In this document: piece after piece, positions 22,713 to 31,323 of the stretch
How the letters are laid out: each line of letters starts with the position of its first letter
How positions within the stretch are numbered: position 1 is the stretch's first letter
DNA from: Sphingomonadales bacterium
GTDB lineage: Bacteria > Pseudomonadota > Alphaproteobacteria > Sphingomonadales > Sphingomonadaceae
Direction of reading: 5' to 3'
Assembly (NCBI GenBank): GCA_027483465.1
Contig: JAIXUQ010000048.1
Span: forward strand, 1 to 38,195
DNA length: 38,195 bases
The notes under the pieces: generated by a model
Told to the model about the DNA's origin: nothing
Seen by the model: only the letters and a program-made list of their open reading frames with translations
Databases searched by the model: none
Made by a program: the position numbers and the translations under genes

Positions 22713-25700
22713 ATGACCAACCTGCCCGCCTTCACCGCCAGCCCCGCCGAGCGTGCCCGCATCGCCGATATCGGCATGTATCGCCCCGAGATGGAGGGCG
22801 ATGCCTGCGGCGTGGGGCTGGTGGCCGCCACCGACGGCCGCGCCCAGCGGCGGGTGGTGACAGCGGCCATCGATGCGCTGAAGGCGGTGTGGCACCGCGG
22901 CGCCGTGGATGCCGATGGCAAGACCGGTGACGGCGCCGGCATTCTGGTGGAAATCCCGGTCGATTTCTTCCACGAGCATATCGAGCGCCACGGCCAGAAG
23001 CCGGTGGCGGGCCTGCTGGCGGTGGGCCAGGTGTTCCTGCCGCGCACCGATCTGGGCGCGCAGGAAGCCTGCCGCACCATCGTCGAATCGGAAATCATCG
23101 GCTTTGGCTACAAGGTCTATGGCTGGCGGCAGGTGCCGGTGGACATCAGCTGCATCGGCGACAAGGCGATGCTCAGCCGCCCGGAGATCGAGCAGATCAT
23201 GATCGCCGGCCCGCGCGGCGAGGGCGATGATGCCAAGGAACGGTTTGAGAAGGACCTGTTCCTGATCCGCCGCCGCATCGAGAAGAAGGTGATCGAATCC
23301 CAGATCCAGGGTTTCTATTTCTGTTCGCTGTCGTGCCGCACCCTCATTTACAAGGGGCTGTTTCTGGCCGAATCGCTGAGCGTCTTCTATCCCGATCTCA
23401 ACGACGAGCGCTTCGTCTCGCGCTTTGCCATCTATCACCAGCGCTATTCCACCAACACCTTCCCGCAATGGTGGCTGGCGCAGCCGTTCCGTTGCCTGGC
23501 CCACAATGGCGAGATCAACACGATCCGCGGCAACAGCAACTGGATGAAGAGCCACGAGATCAAGATGGCGGCTGCGGCCTTTGGCGAACATTCCGAGGAT
23601 ATCAAGCCGCTGATCCCGGCCGGCGCCTCTGACACGGCGGCGCTGGATGCGGTGTTCGAGGCCTTTGTGCGTTCGGGGCGCGATGCCCCCACCGCCAAGC
23701 TGATGCTGATCCCGCAGGCCTGGCAGAAGGACGACAGCCTCGATCCCGCCACGCGGGCGATGTATGCCTTTTTCGCCTCGCTGATGGAGCCGTGGGACGG
23801 GCCGGCGGCGCTGGCGATGACCGATGGCCGCTGGGTGGTGGCCGGGCTTGACCGCAACGCGCTGCGCCCCATGCGCTATTGCCTCACCCGCGACGGGCTG
23901 CTGATCACCGGGTCCGAAGCCGGCATGGTGGTGGTGCCCGAAGCCGATGTGGCCCGCAAGGGCGCGCTGGGCCCAGGCGAGATGATCGCGGTCGATCTGG
24001 ATGCGGCGCCCTCGCGCTTTTACAGCGATGCCGAGATCAAGGCGAAAGTGGCCGGCGCGCAGGATTATGCGACGCTGGTCGCCGGCTTCACCAATTTCGA
24101 GGATCTGCCCGGCCACCAGGGCCCGGAACCCGGCCCGGCCTTCGCGCGTGACCAGTTGCGCCGCCGCCAGATCGCCGCCGGCCAGACCATGGAGGACATG
24201 GAGCTGATCCTGGCGCCGATGGTGGAGGATGCCAAGGAAGCCGTGGGCAGCATGGGCGATGATGCGCCGCTGGCGGTCATTTCCGAAAATGCCCGCAACC
24301 TCAGCCATTTCTTCCGGCAGAATTTCAGCCAGGTCACCAATCCGCCGATCGACAGTTTGCGCGAAACCCGGGTGATGAGCCTGAAGACGCGCTTTTCCAA
24401 CCTGACCAACATCCTGGACGACGAAGCCACCCAGGCCGGCGTGATGGTGATGGAATCGCCGGTGCTGACCAACCGCGACTGGCAGGTGCTGAAGGATCAT
24501 TTCGGCCGCCAGGTGGCCGAGATTGATTGCACCTTCGATATCGCCGGCGGACCGGCCGCGCTGCGCGCCGCCATCGCCCGCATCCGGGCCGAGGCCGAAA
24601 CCGCCGTGCGCCAGGGCAAGACGCAATTGTTCCTGACCGACGAGCACCAGTCCGCCGCGCGGGCCGGCATCGCCATGATCCTGGCCACCGCCGGTGTGCA
24701 CACCCATCTGGTGCGCAAGGGCCTGCGCACCTATGTGAGCATCAACGTGCGCGCCGCCGAGGCGCTGGACACGCATTATTTCGCCGTGCTGATCGGCGTG
24801 GGGGCCACCACGGTCAACGCCTATCTGGCGCAGGAGGCGATTGCCGATCGCCACGCCCGCGGCCTGTTCGGCGCGCTCAGCCTTGATCAGTGCGTGGCCC
24901 GCTACAAGAAGGCGGTGGACGATGGCCTGTTGAAGATCATGGCCAAGATGGGGATCGCGGTGATCTCCTCCTATCGCGGCGGCTACAACTTCGAGGCGGT
25001 TGGCCTGTCGCGCGCGCTGGTGAATGACTTCTTCCCCGGCATGCCGGCCAAGATTTCCGGCGAGGGCTTTGAATCGCTGTTCATCAACGCCCAACTGCGC
25101 CACGAAAAGGCGTGGGACGAGGATGTGATCACCCTGCCGGTGGGCGGCCTGTATCGCTGGCGCGCCGGCGGCGAGGCCCATGCCTGGTCGGGTCATCTGA
25201 TCCACCTGCTGCAAACCGCCGTCAGCCGCGACAGCTACAGCGATTATCAGAAGTTCAGCCGCGGCGTGCAGGCGCTGCCGCCGATCTCCTTGCGCGATCT
25301 GCTGGATTTCGTGCCCGGCACCCGGCCGGTGCCGATCGAGACGGTGGAATCGGTGACCGAAATCCGCAAGCGCTTCGTCACGCCGGGCATGAGCCTGGGG
25401 GCGCTTTCGCCCGAAGCGCACGAGACGCTGGCGATCGCCATGAACCGCATCGGCGCCAAGGCGGTTTCGGGCGAGGGCGGCGAGGACAGTTCGCGCTTCA
25501 AGCCCTATGCCAACGGCGACAACGCCAACAGCGTGATCAAGCAGATCGCCTCGGGCCGCTTTGGCGTGACGGCGGAATATCTGAACGCCTGCGAGGAGAT
25601 CGAGATCAAGGTGGCGCAGGGCGCCAAGCCCGGCGAGGGCGGCCAGCTGCCCGGCTTCAAGGTGACCGAACTGATCGCCCGCCTGCGCCATTCCACCCCG

Positions 25701-27263
25701 GGCGTGACCCTGATCAGCCCGCCGCCGCATCACGACATCTATTCGATCGAGGATCTGGCCCAGCTCATCTATGACCTGAAGCAGATCAACACCCGCGCCC
25801 GCGTGTGCGTGAAGCTGGTGAGCAGCGCCGGCATCGGCACGGTGGCCGCCGGCGTGGCCAAGGCCCATGCCGACACGATCCTGATTTCCGGCAATGTCGG
25901 CGGCACCGGCGCCTCCCCGCAGACCAGCATCAAATATGCCGGCACGCCGTGGGAAATGGGCCTGTCGGAAGTGAACCAGGTGCTCACCCTGAACGGCCTC
26001 AGGCACCGGGTGAAGCTGCGCGCCGATGGCGGCCTGAAAACCGGGCGCGATGTGGTGATCGCTGCCATCCTGGGCGCCGAGGAATTCGGCATCGGCACCA
26101 TGAGCCTGGTGGCGATGGGCTGCATCATGGTGCGCCAGTGCCATTCGAACACCTGCCCGGTGGGCGTGTGCACCCAGGACGAGGGCTTGCGCCAGAAATT
26201 CGTCGGCTCGCCGGAAAAGGTCATCAACCTGATGAGCTTCATCGCCGAGGAGGTGCGCGAGATCCTGGCCCGGCTGGGCTGCCGCAGCCTGGACGACGTG
26301 ATCGGCCGCACCGAATTGCTGCGCCAGGTCAGCCGCGGGGCGGAGCATCTGGATGATCTTGATCTCAACCCCATCCTGGCCAAGGTGGATGCGCCCGATG
26401 CGATGCGGCGCTGGGGCCTGGGTGATGGCCGCAACCCGGTGCCCGACAGCCTGGACGCCGAAATGATCCGCGATGCCGCGCACCTGTTCGAACGCGGCGA
26501 GAAGATGCAGCTGGCCTATACGGTCAGGAACACCCACCGCGCCGTCGGCACGCGGCTTTCGGGCGAGATCACCCGCCGTTTCGGCATGACCGGGCTCAGC
26601 GATGGCCATGTCCATATCCGGCTGCGCGGCTCGGCCGGCCAGTCGCTGGGTGCCTTTGCCGTGCAGGGCGTGAAGCTGGAGGTGTTTGGCGAGGCCAATG
26701 ACTATGTTGGCAAGGGGCTTTCGGGTGCCACCATCGTGGTGCGGCCGATGGTGTCGAGCACGCTTGCCAGCCACGAGAATGCCATCATCGGCAACACCGT
26801 GCTCTATGGCGCCACGTCGGGCCGGCTGTTTGCCGCCGGCCGGGCCGGCGAGCGTTTTGCCGTGCGCAATTCCGGCGCCACCGTGGTGGTGGAAGGCTGC
26901 GGCGCCAACGGCTGCGAGTATATGACCGGCGGCACCGCCGTGATCCTGGGCAGCACCGGGGACAATTTCGCCGCCGGCATGTCGGGCGGGATGGCCTTTG
27001 TGCTTGACCGCGACGGCCAGTTCCAGCGCCGGGTGAACGGCGAAAGCGTGGTGGTGCAGCGGCTGGCCAGCGCCCATTGGGAAGGGGTGCTGCACGATCT
27101 GATCGAAGCCCATGTGCGCGAGACCGGATCGAAATGGGCCGCCGGCCTGTTGGCCGAGTGGGACCGCACGCGCGGCGAATTCTGGCAGGTGTGCCCGAAG
27201 GAAATGATCAGCCGGCTGCCCCACCCCTTGAGCGATGCCGGCAGCGCCATCGCGGCGGAATGA
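22713..27263 (+). CDS. gltB: Glutamate synthase large subunit
   Basis: 1516 residues, full length. The class II amidotransferase domain begins after a 31-residue propeptide at Cys32 (GDACGVGLVAAT), the N-terminal nucleophile that releases ammonia from glutamine. The central and FMN-binding barrel domains carry the ammonia through to 2-oxoglutarate; the 3Fe-4S region is CIMVRQCHSNTCPVGVC (Cys1137-1153). The C-terminal beta-helix domain (GxxG repeats such as GANGCEYMTGG) ends the protein. With GltD it forms NADPH-GOGAT, the nitrogen-assimilation step after glutamine synthetase. Confidence 0.98.
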   Translation: MTNLPAFTASPAERARIADIGMYRPEMEGDACGVGLVAATDGRAQRRVVTAAIDALKAVWHRGAVDADGKTGDGAGILVEIPVDFFHEHIERHGQKPVAGLLAVGQVFLPRTDLGAQEACRTIVESEIIGFGYKVYGWRQVPVDISCIGDKAMLSRPEIEQIMIAGPRGEGDDAKERFEKDLFLIRRRIEKKVIESQIQGFYFCSLSCRTLIYKGLFLAESLSVFYPDLNDERFVSRFAIYHQRYSTNTFPQWWLAQPFRCLAHNGEINTIRGNSNWMKSHEIKMAAAAFGEHSEDIKPLIPAGASDTAALDAVFEAFVRSGRDAPTAKLMLIPQAWQKDDSLDPATRAMYAFFASLMEPWDGPAALAMTDGRWVVAGLDRNALRPMRYCLTRDGLLITGSEAGMVVVPEADVARKGALGPGEMIAVDLDAAPSRFYSDAEIKAKVAGAQDYATLVAGFTNFEDLPGHQGPEPGPAFARDQLRRRQIAAGQTMEDMELILAPMVEDAKEAVGSMGDDAPLAVISENARNLSHFFRQNFSQVTNPPIDSLRETRVMSLKTRFSNLTNILDDEATQAGVMVMESPVLTNRDWQVLKDHFGRQVAEIDCTFDIAGGPAALRAAIARIRAEAETAVRQGKTQLFLTDEHQSAARAGIAMILATAGVHTHLVRKGLRTYVSINVRAAEALDTHYFAVLIGVGATTVNAYLAQEAIADRHARGLFGALSLDQCVARYKKAVDDGLLKIMAKMGIAVISSYRGGYNFEAVGLSRALVNDFFPGMPAKISGEGFESLFINAQLRHEKAWDEDVITLPVGGLYRWRAGGEAHAWSGHLIHLLQTAVSRDSYSDYQKFSRGVQALPPISLRDLLDFVPGTRPVPIETVESVTEIRKRFVTPGMSLGALSPEAHETLAIAMNRIGAKAVSGEGGEDSSRFKPYANGDNANSVIKQIASGRFGVTAEYLNACEEIEIKVAQGAKPGEGGQLPGFKVTELIARLRHSTPGVTLISPPPHHDIYSIEDLAQLIYDLKQINTRARVCVKLVSSAGIGTVAAGVAKAHADTILISGNVGGTGASPQTSIKYAGTPWEMGLSEVNQVLTLNGLRHRVKLRADGGLKTGRDVVIAAILGAEEFGIGTMSLVAMGCIMVRQCHSNTCPVGVCTQDEGLRQKFVGSPEKVINLMSFIAEEVREILARLGCRSLDDVIGRTELLRQVSRGAEHLDDLDLNPILAKVDAPDAMRRWGLGDGRNPVPDSLDAEMIRDAAHLFERGEKMQLAYTVRNTHRAVGTRLSGEITRRFGMTGLSDGHVHIRLRGSAGQSLGAFAVQGVKLEVFGEANDYVGKGLSGATIVVRPMVSSTLASHENAIIGNTVLYGATSGRLFAAGRAGERFAVRNSGATVVVEGCGANGCEYMTGGTAVILGSTGDNFAAGMSGGMAFVLDRDGQFQRRVNGESVVVQRLASAHWEGVLHDLIEAHVRETGSKWAAGLLAEWDRTRGEFWQVCPKEMISRLPHPLSDAGSAIAAE

Positions 27264-27272
27264 GCGGCGGGC

Positions 27273-27326
27273 TTGAAAACAGGTCCTTCACTGCCATATA
27301 TGTGTAAGACAGTTGAAGGACCTGTT
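27273..27326 (+). promoter_or_regulatory. Hairpin enclosing the ribosome site of the next gene, with a possible promoter inside
   Basis: aacaggtccttca (27278-27290) pairs perfectly over 13 bases with tgaaggacctgtt (27314-27326). The 3' arm contains the Shine-Dalgarno sequence (gaagga) of the gene starting at 27329. TTGAAA (27273-27278) and TATATG (27297-27302), 18 bases apart, could form a promoter that starts transcription inside the loop, so that only read-through from gltB would carry the complete hairpin. Pairing is seen; the regulatory reading is inference. Confidence 0.55.
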
Positions 27327-27328
27327 GG

Positions 27329-27715
27329 ATGGCCAAGAGCAATGATCCGCTGATCGAAAGCCTGATGCAGCTGGCGGTGACCGCCGCGCCGCTGATCCGC
27401 AAGGCGCGCGAAAGCGGCATTTTCCGCACCGAAACCGTGGTGGAGGCCGAGGTGGTGAAGCCGGAAGCGCCAAAGCCGCCGGAGCCGCCGAAAGCCGAAG
27501 CCGCGCCGGTGGCCCCGGAACCGCCGCCGGCCCCGGCCGCGCCCGATCCGGCGGTTGCGGCCCAAAGCGCCGCGATGCAGGACATCATCGTGCGCCAGGC
27601 GCTGCGCATCAACGAACTGGAAGCCGAAGTGGCGGCGCTGAAGGCGGCTGCCACGGCAAAAAAGGCGCCGGCCAAGCCGAAGGCCAAGCCCAAGGCCCGG
27701 CCGGCAAAGGCCTGA
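27329..27715 (+). CDS. Small Ala/Pro/Lys-rich protein of unknown function
   Basis: 128 residues in three parts: a helical N-terminus (SNDPLIESLMQLAVTAAPLIRKARESG), a Pro/Ala/Glu-rich linker (about 38-75), a short coiled-coil-like helix (RINELEAEVAALKAAA), and a basic tail of AK/PK repeats resembling histone-H1-like or nucleoid-associated tails. No known domain. DNA binding through the tail is a guess from composition. Its stop abuts the stop of the opposite PepSY gene; the two stops form tgatca without a spacer. Confidence 0.7.
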   Translation: MAKSNDPLIESLMQLAVTAAPLIRKARESGIFRTETVVEAEVVKPEAPKPPEPPKAEAAPVAPEPPPAPAAPDPAVAAQSAAMQDIIVRQALRINELEAEVAALKAAATAKKAPAKPKAKPKARPAKA

Positions 27716-28009
27716 TCAGCCCTTCTTGAACAGCACCTTGCCGCGCTGTTCGACATAGAGTTTCTCGAACGTCGCCGGATCGAAATAGGCCTCGACCCGC
27801 CCCGTTTCGGGCATCACGCCATAGACTTCATAGCAGCCGCCATCCACCTTGGCCTTGGCCACCGTCCAGCCCTGCTTCACCAGTTCGGCCTTCAGCGCCT
27901 CGATCGGCTTCATGCTGGCCGCGGGCACATTGCACTTCAGCTTGCCGGTGGCCAGCGCCGGGCCGGCCAGGGTTGCGGCCATCGCCGCCGCCATCATCAT
28001 CACGCGCAT
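27716..28009 (-). CDS. PepSY domain exported protein
   Basis: 97 residues: a signal peptide (about 1-20), then KLKCNVPAASMKPIEALKAELVKQGWTVAKAKVDGGCYEVYGVMPETGRVEAYFDPAT, which fits the small PepSY-type domain (helix plus sheet) found in periplasmic proteins. The two cysteines, at about 26 and 59, could pair. It overlaps the upstream ferric-reductase-like gene by 10 bases, and a PepSY protein beside such a haem membrane protein is a recurring pairing, which suggests a joint role in membrane redox work. Confidence 0.85.
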   Translation of the reverse strand: MRVMMMAAAMAATLAGPALATGKLKCNVPAASMKPIEALKAELVKQGWTVAKAKVDGGCYEVYGVMPETGRVEAYFDPATFEKLYVEQRGKVLFKKG

Positions 28010-28593
28010 GTGTCTGCCTTTCTGCTTGCAGGAAAAATTCGCACCAGTTGCAGGCCGCCCACCAGCGCCGCCAGCGCCAGCGCCCAGGTGAGGCCATCAT
28101 GGACCAAGCCCATGTGGACAAGGCCGATCACGCCGGCGGCGATGGCGATGCGCTGCACCGGCTTCCACGCCCGCCGCAGCCGGCGCATCGCCGCATCATT
28201 GCTGGCCAGCGCCGGCGGCAGCAGCAGCGCCAGCGCCGCCCAGCCGGTGACGATGCCGGGCGTGAAGGCTTCGGCGCCGATCAGCGCCCATTCGCCGCCC
28301 GGTTCGGCATAGGCGGCCATCCCCTGCACATAGAGCCACAGATGCACCAGCGCGGCGCCAAAGCCGGCCAGCCCCACCGCCCGGCGCAGCCACAACAGCC
28401 GGGCCAGCGGCCGCCACAGCCGGGCCAGCGGGGTGAGCACCAGCGCGGCGGCGATCCACGCCATCGCCCAGTTGCCGCTGGCCGCCACCAGTGCATCCAG
28501 ATCGGCATCCGGGCTGGCCGCCTGCCACCACAGCCCGGCCAGCGGCGCCATCAGCACCGCCCACAAGGCCAACAGGGCAATCCGCCGGGTCAT
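28000..28593 (-). CDS. Ferric-reductase-like haem membrane protein (MsrQ/YedZ-like)
   Basis: 197 residues with about six hydrophobic segments. Conserved features of the ferric reductase-like transmembrane family are TPLARLWRP, a helix with GAALVHLWLY and GVIGLVHMGLVHDG, where the histidines are candidate haem ligands. MsrQ passes electrons to the periplasmic methionine sulfoxide reductase MsrP; no msrP is present here, and the neighbour is a PepSY gene instead, so MsrQ function is not assured. The ATG at 28593 has aggag upstream. Confidence 0.82.
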   Translation of the reverse strand: MTRRIALLALWAVLMAPLAGLWWQAASPDADLDALVAASGNWAMAWIAAALVLTPLARLWRPLARLLWLRRAVGLAGFGAALVHLWLYVQGMAAYAEPGGEWALIGAEAFTPGIVTGWAALALLLPPALASNDAAMRRLRRAWKPVQRIAIAAGVIGLVHMGLVHDGLTWALALAALVGGLQLVRIFPASRKADTCA

Positions 28594-28679
28594 CCGCTCC
28601 TGCCTAGGGCTGTTGCGAACGATTTGCAACAGGCGCCGCCCCTTTCCAAGCCGGCAAAGCCCTGTATGACGGAACTTCG

Positions 28680-29345
28680 ATGTGGCGCCTCTACCATTTC
28701 ACCCTCTGCCCGTTCAGCCGCAAGGTGCGTTTCGCCCTGGCGGTGAAGGGCGTCACGCACGAACTGGTGCTGGAACGGCCGTGGGAAAAACGCCCCGAAT
28801 TCACTGCGCTCAACCCGGCCGGGCAAACCCCGGTGCTGCGGCGCGAGGCGCTGATCCTGTGCGATTCGGTGGCGATCACCGAACATTTCGAAGAGGTGCT
28901 GGAGCGCACCCCGCTGTTGGGTGACACGCCCGAAGCCCGCGCCGAAACCCGCCGGCTGGTGGCCTGGTTCGATCAGAAATTCTATGCCGAGGTGAACGCG
29001 CCGCTGCTGGCCGAACGCATGTACAAGCGCGCCGTGCTGAAGGGCGCGCCCGATGGCGGCCTGATCCGTGCAGCCGGGCGGATGGCCGACATGCACCTGG
29101 ATTATCTGGATTTCCTGCTGGAGCGCCGGGCCTGGATCGGCGGCGGCCAGTTTGGCCTGGCCGATATCACCGCCGCCGCGCATCTTTCGGTGGCCGATTA
29201 TCTGGGCGGGCTGGAATGGGATGGCCATGAACCGGCCAGAACCTGGTATTCGGCGATCAAATCCCGGCCCACCTTCCGCCCGCTGCTGGCCGAACGGCTG
29301 GAAGGCCTGCCGCCGCCGCCGCATTATGACAAGCTCGACTTCTGA
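28680..29345 (+). CDS. Glutathione S-transferase family protein
   Basis: 221 residues. The thioredoxin-like N-terminal domain has LYHFTLCPFSRKVRFAL (Cys10, Ser13), NPAGQTPVL with the cis-proline glutathione-binding loop, and CDSVAITEHFEE; the all-helical C-terminal domain has LADITAAAHLSVADYLG. Cytosolic; the substrate cannot be told. The start lies 86 bases from the divergent membrane protein gene and has no clear ribosome site. The next gene, an MFS transporter, follows after 57 bases and may be co-transcribed. Confidence 0.92.
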   Translation: MWRLYHFTLCPFSRKVRFALAVKGVTHELVLERPWEKRPEFTALNPAGQTPVLRREALILCDSVAITEHFEEVLERTPLLGDTPEARAETRRLVAWFDQKFYAEVNAPLLAERMYKRAVLKGAPDGGLIRAAGRMADMHLDYLDFLLERRAWIGGGQFGLADITAAAHLSVADYLGGLEWDGHEPARTWYSAIKSRPTFRPLLAERLEGLPPPPHYDKLDF

Positions 29346-29402
29346 TTGACGCCGCCGGCAGCGCGGGCCAAGTCTGGCGCAAACGCCCTGGGGAGAGGCC
29401 AT

Positions 29403-30623
29403 TTGCACGCTGATGCCGAAGCCGGCGCCCGCCGCCTGCTGATTGCGCTGCTGTTTGTCGGCACGGCGCTCAACTATGTCGACCGGCAGGTGCTGGCGCT
29501 GCTGAAACCCACGCTGGAAGCCGAATTCGGCTGGACCGATCAGGAATTCGCCCACCTGGGCAGCGTGTTCCAACTGTCCGCCGCCTTCGCGCTGCTGGCG
29601 GTGGGCTGGTTTGTTGACCGTTTTGGCGTGCGCCTCGCCTATGGCCTGGCCGTCGCGGTGTGGAGCGCGGCCGGCATGGCCCATGCCGCGGCTGCCAATG
29701 TCAGCCAGTTTGTCGTCGCCCGCTCCGTGCTGGCGGTGGCCGAAAGCGTCAACACCCCGGCCGCGGTCAAGGCCGCCGCCACCTATCTGCCCCTCACCCA
29801 GCGCAGCTTCGGCCTCGGCATGGTCAACACCGCGCCCAACATCGGCGCCATCCTCACGCCGCTCTTGATCCCGCCGCTGGCGCTGGCCTTCGGCTGGAAA
29901 TCGGCCTTCCTCGTCACCGGCGCGCTGGGCTTTGTCTGGCTCGCCCTGTGGATCGCCGGCACCCGCCACCTCGCACCCGTTGGCGTGGCCAAGAAGGCCG
30001 CGCTCGATGGCAACTGGGCGCAACTCCTGTCGGATCGCCGCACCTGGACAGTTGTGGGCGCCAAGGCGCTCACCGATTGCGTCTGGTGGTTCGTGCTGTT
30101 CTGGTCCACCGATTTCCTGGTGAAAACCTTCGGCCTCACGCAAGCCGAAGTGGGCCTGCCCAGCGCCGTCATCTTCGCGCTGGCCGCCGTCGGCGCCTTC
30201 AGCTGCGGGCTGCTCTTCCCCGCCCTCCTGAAACGCGGCATGAGCGTCAACAAGGCGCGCAAGACCAGCATGGGCCTCTACGCCGTGCTCATCCTGCCCA
30301 TCCCGCTCGCCCTCCAGGCCCCCAGCGCCATGGCCGCCGCCCTGATCATCGGCCTGGCCCTGCTCGCCCACCAGGGCTTCTCCACCAACATCTTCGGCCT
30401 CGCCGCCGACACCGTCCCCCCCGCCCGCGTCGCCGGCGTGATGGCGCTGGGCGGCGTCGCCGGCAACCTCACCGGCACCGGCATCATCGAACTCACCGGC
30501 TGGTGCCTCACCAACGGCGTGGGCTACTGGCCGATGTTCGCCATCGCAGCGGGCGCGTATCTGACGGCGCTGGCCTTCATCCACGTGATGCAACCGGAAA
30601 TCCGGGCGGTGGACGAAGAGTGA
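29403..30623 (+). CDS. MFS transporter, anion:cation symporter-like
   Basis: 406 residues with about twelve membrane segments. ALNYVDRQVLALLKPTLEAEF and GWFVDRFGVRLAYG (loop 2-3 signature) resemble the hexuronate/glucarate-type anion:cation symporters, which import sugar acids with protons; the actual substrate is unknown. I take the TTG at 29403 as start because gggagagg lies 7 bases upstream and the first helix follows soon after; the frame is open back to a TTG at 29346 without a ribosome site. A diverged copy of its last 58 codons appears again at 31324-31496. Confidence 0.9.
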   Translation: MHADAEAGARRLLIALLFVGTALNYVDRQVLALLKPTLEAEFGWTDQEFAHLGSVFQLSAAFALLAVGWFVDRFGVRLAYGLAVAVWSAAGMAHAAAANVSQFVVARSVLAVAESVNTPAAVKAAATYLPLTQRSFGLGMVNTAPNIGAILTPLLIPPLALAFGWKSAFLVTGALGFVWLALWIAGTRHLAPVGVAKKAALDGNWAQLLSDRRTWTVVGAKALTDCVWWFVLFWSTDFLVKTFGLTQAEVGLPSAVIFALAAVGAFSCGLLFPALLKRGMSVNKARKTSMGLYAVLILPIPLALQAPSAMAAALIIGLALLAHQGFSTNIFGLAADTVPPARVAGVMALGGVAGNLTGTGIIELTGWCLTNGVGYWPMFAIAAGAYLTALAFIHVMQPEIRAVDEE

Positions 30624-30633
30624 AGAAGAGGGG

Positions 30634-30668
30634 GCCTCCGGCGGGCAGGGGCGAGGCCCCTGCACCCG
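30634..30668 (+). repeat. 35-base palindromic element, copy 1
   Basis: Starts gcctccggcggg and contains the hairpin gcaggggc/gcccctgc with a 3-base loop, ends acccg and runs into a T-rich stretch. It begins 11 bases after the MFS stop, on the same strand. Copy 2 is identical in the core; copies 3 and 4 (reverse strand) differ by one base in the loop. Terminator-like in shape. Confidence 0.9.
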
Positions 30669-30681
30669 TTCGTTTTCGGGT

Positions 30682-31248
30682 GTGCTGCTGGGAAAGTTGA
30701 ATTGCGCTGCTCTGTTTCCGCGTGAATGGACCAAATCTGCTCGCCCTGCGCCAGCGTCAGTATGGGTGAGCTTACAAATCACTTGGTTGCAGTCGAACAG
30801 AGTCTGCGATGAATCTCTTGCGGCCAGGATCGCACAATTGTATTCTGCTGAAATGTATAAACTTGGATCAGCTGCAAACCTTCTATCAGCAACAAACGAT
30901 GTCGAGATTCGGCGCTACAGGGCTGCTGTGGCGGAACTGAGAGCCGCTGGGCTCTATACGTCATTTCGAAACTATGATGGCCCATCCTGGCCGGAGAGGG
31001 TTTTTCAATCTGGACGGCCAATAGAATATACACCGCTCAGACAGAATTTGATCGGCCAGGGATTGATCTGTGTTGTGATATGCAGCGTTCTTTGCTTTCT
31101 GATCTACGTGTTTGATCCTGACATGGCTCTGAGAGCAGCCATTTCGATGGTGAGCTATGTTATTTTGATGCCATTGGTGATCAGCGTGACAGCATGGCGA
31201 GAAGCGCAGCGCAATGGCCTGACGCCATGGGAGGATCTGGCCAGCTAG
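30682..31248 (+). CDS. Hypothetical membrane protein of lower GC (start uncertain)
   Basis: Up to 188 residues; no family recognised. The N-terminal part is helical (RIAQLYSAEMYKLGSAANLL, RRYRAAVAELRAAGL); the C-terminal half has two membrane segments (LICVVICSVLCFLIYVF and AAISMVSYVILMPLVISV). I count 91 G/C among the 180 bases 30841-31020, about 51%, far below the flanks. The first in-frame start (GTG at 30682) is 14 bases behind the repeat and lacks a ribosome site; the first in-frame ATG is at 30853. An ATG at 30763 in another frame gives MGELTNHLVAVEQSLR before stopping at the gene's frame, so a frameshift near 30805 is possible. Confidence 0.55.
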   Translation: MLLGKLNCAALFPREWTKSARPAPASVWVSLQITWLQSNRVCDESLAARIAQLYSAEMYKLGSAANLLSATNDVEIRRYRAAVAELRAAGLYTSFRNYDGPSWPERVFQSGRPIEYTPLRQNLIGQGLICVVICSVLCFLIYVFDPDMALRAAISMVSYVILMPLVISVTAWREAQRNGLTPWEDLAS

Positions 31249-31323
31249 AGCGTTGCCCGGCCAGGTTGGGTCATCGGAACGGGAACGAATTTGGTCCACG
31301 GCAATAAGCGACCAGGACGCGCG

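Noticed and set aside
22485-27224. A 1579-codon open frame on the minus strand
   Set aside because: It is the exact antisense of gltB; long antisense frames are expected in GC-rich genes. Composition (His/Arg/Gln-rich) fits no family.
29346-29402. Earlier TTG start for the MFS gene directly after the GST stop
   Set aside because: No ribosome site, and the extra 19 residues do not resemble the family; the TTG at 29403 has gggagagg at proper spacing.
28590-30782. A 730-codon minus-strand frame over the GST and MFS genes
   Set aside because: Antisense shadow; it also runs through the palindromic element.
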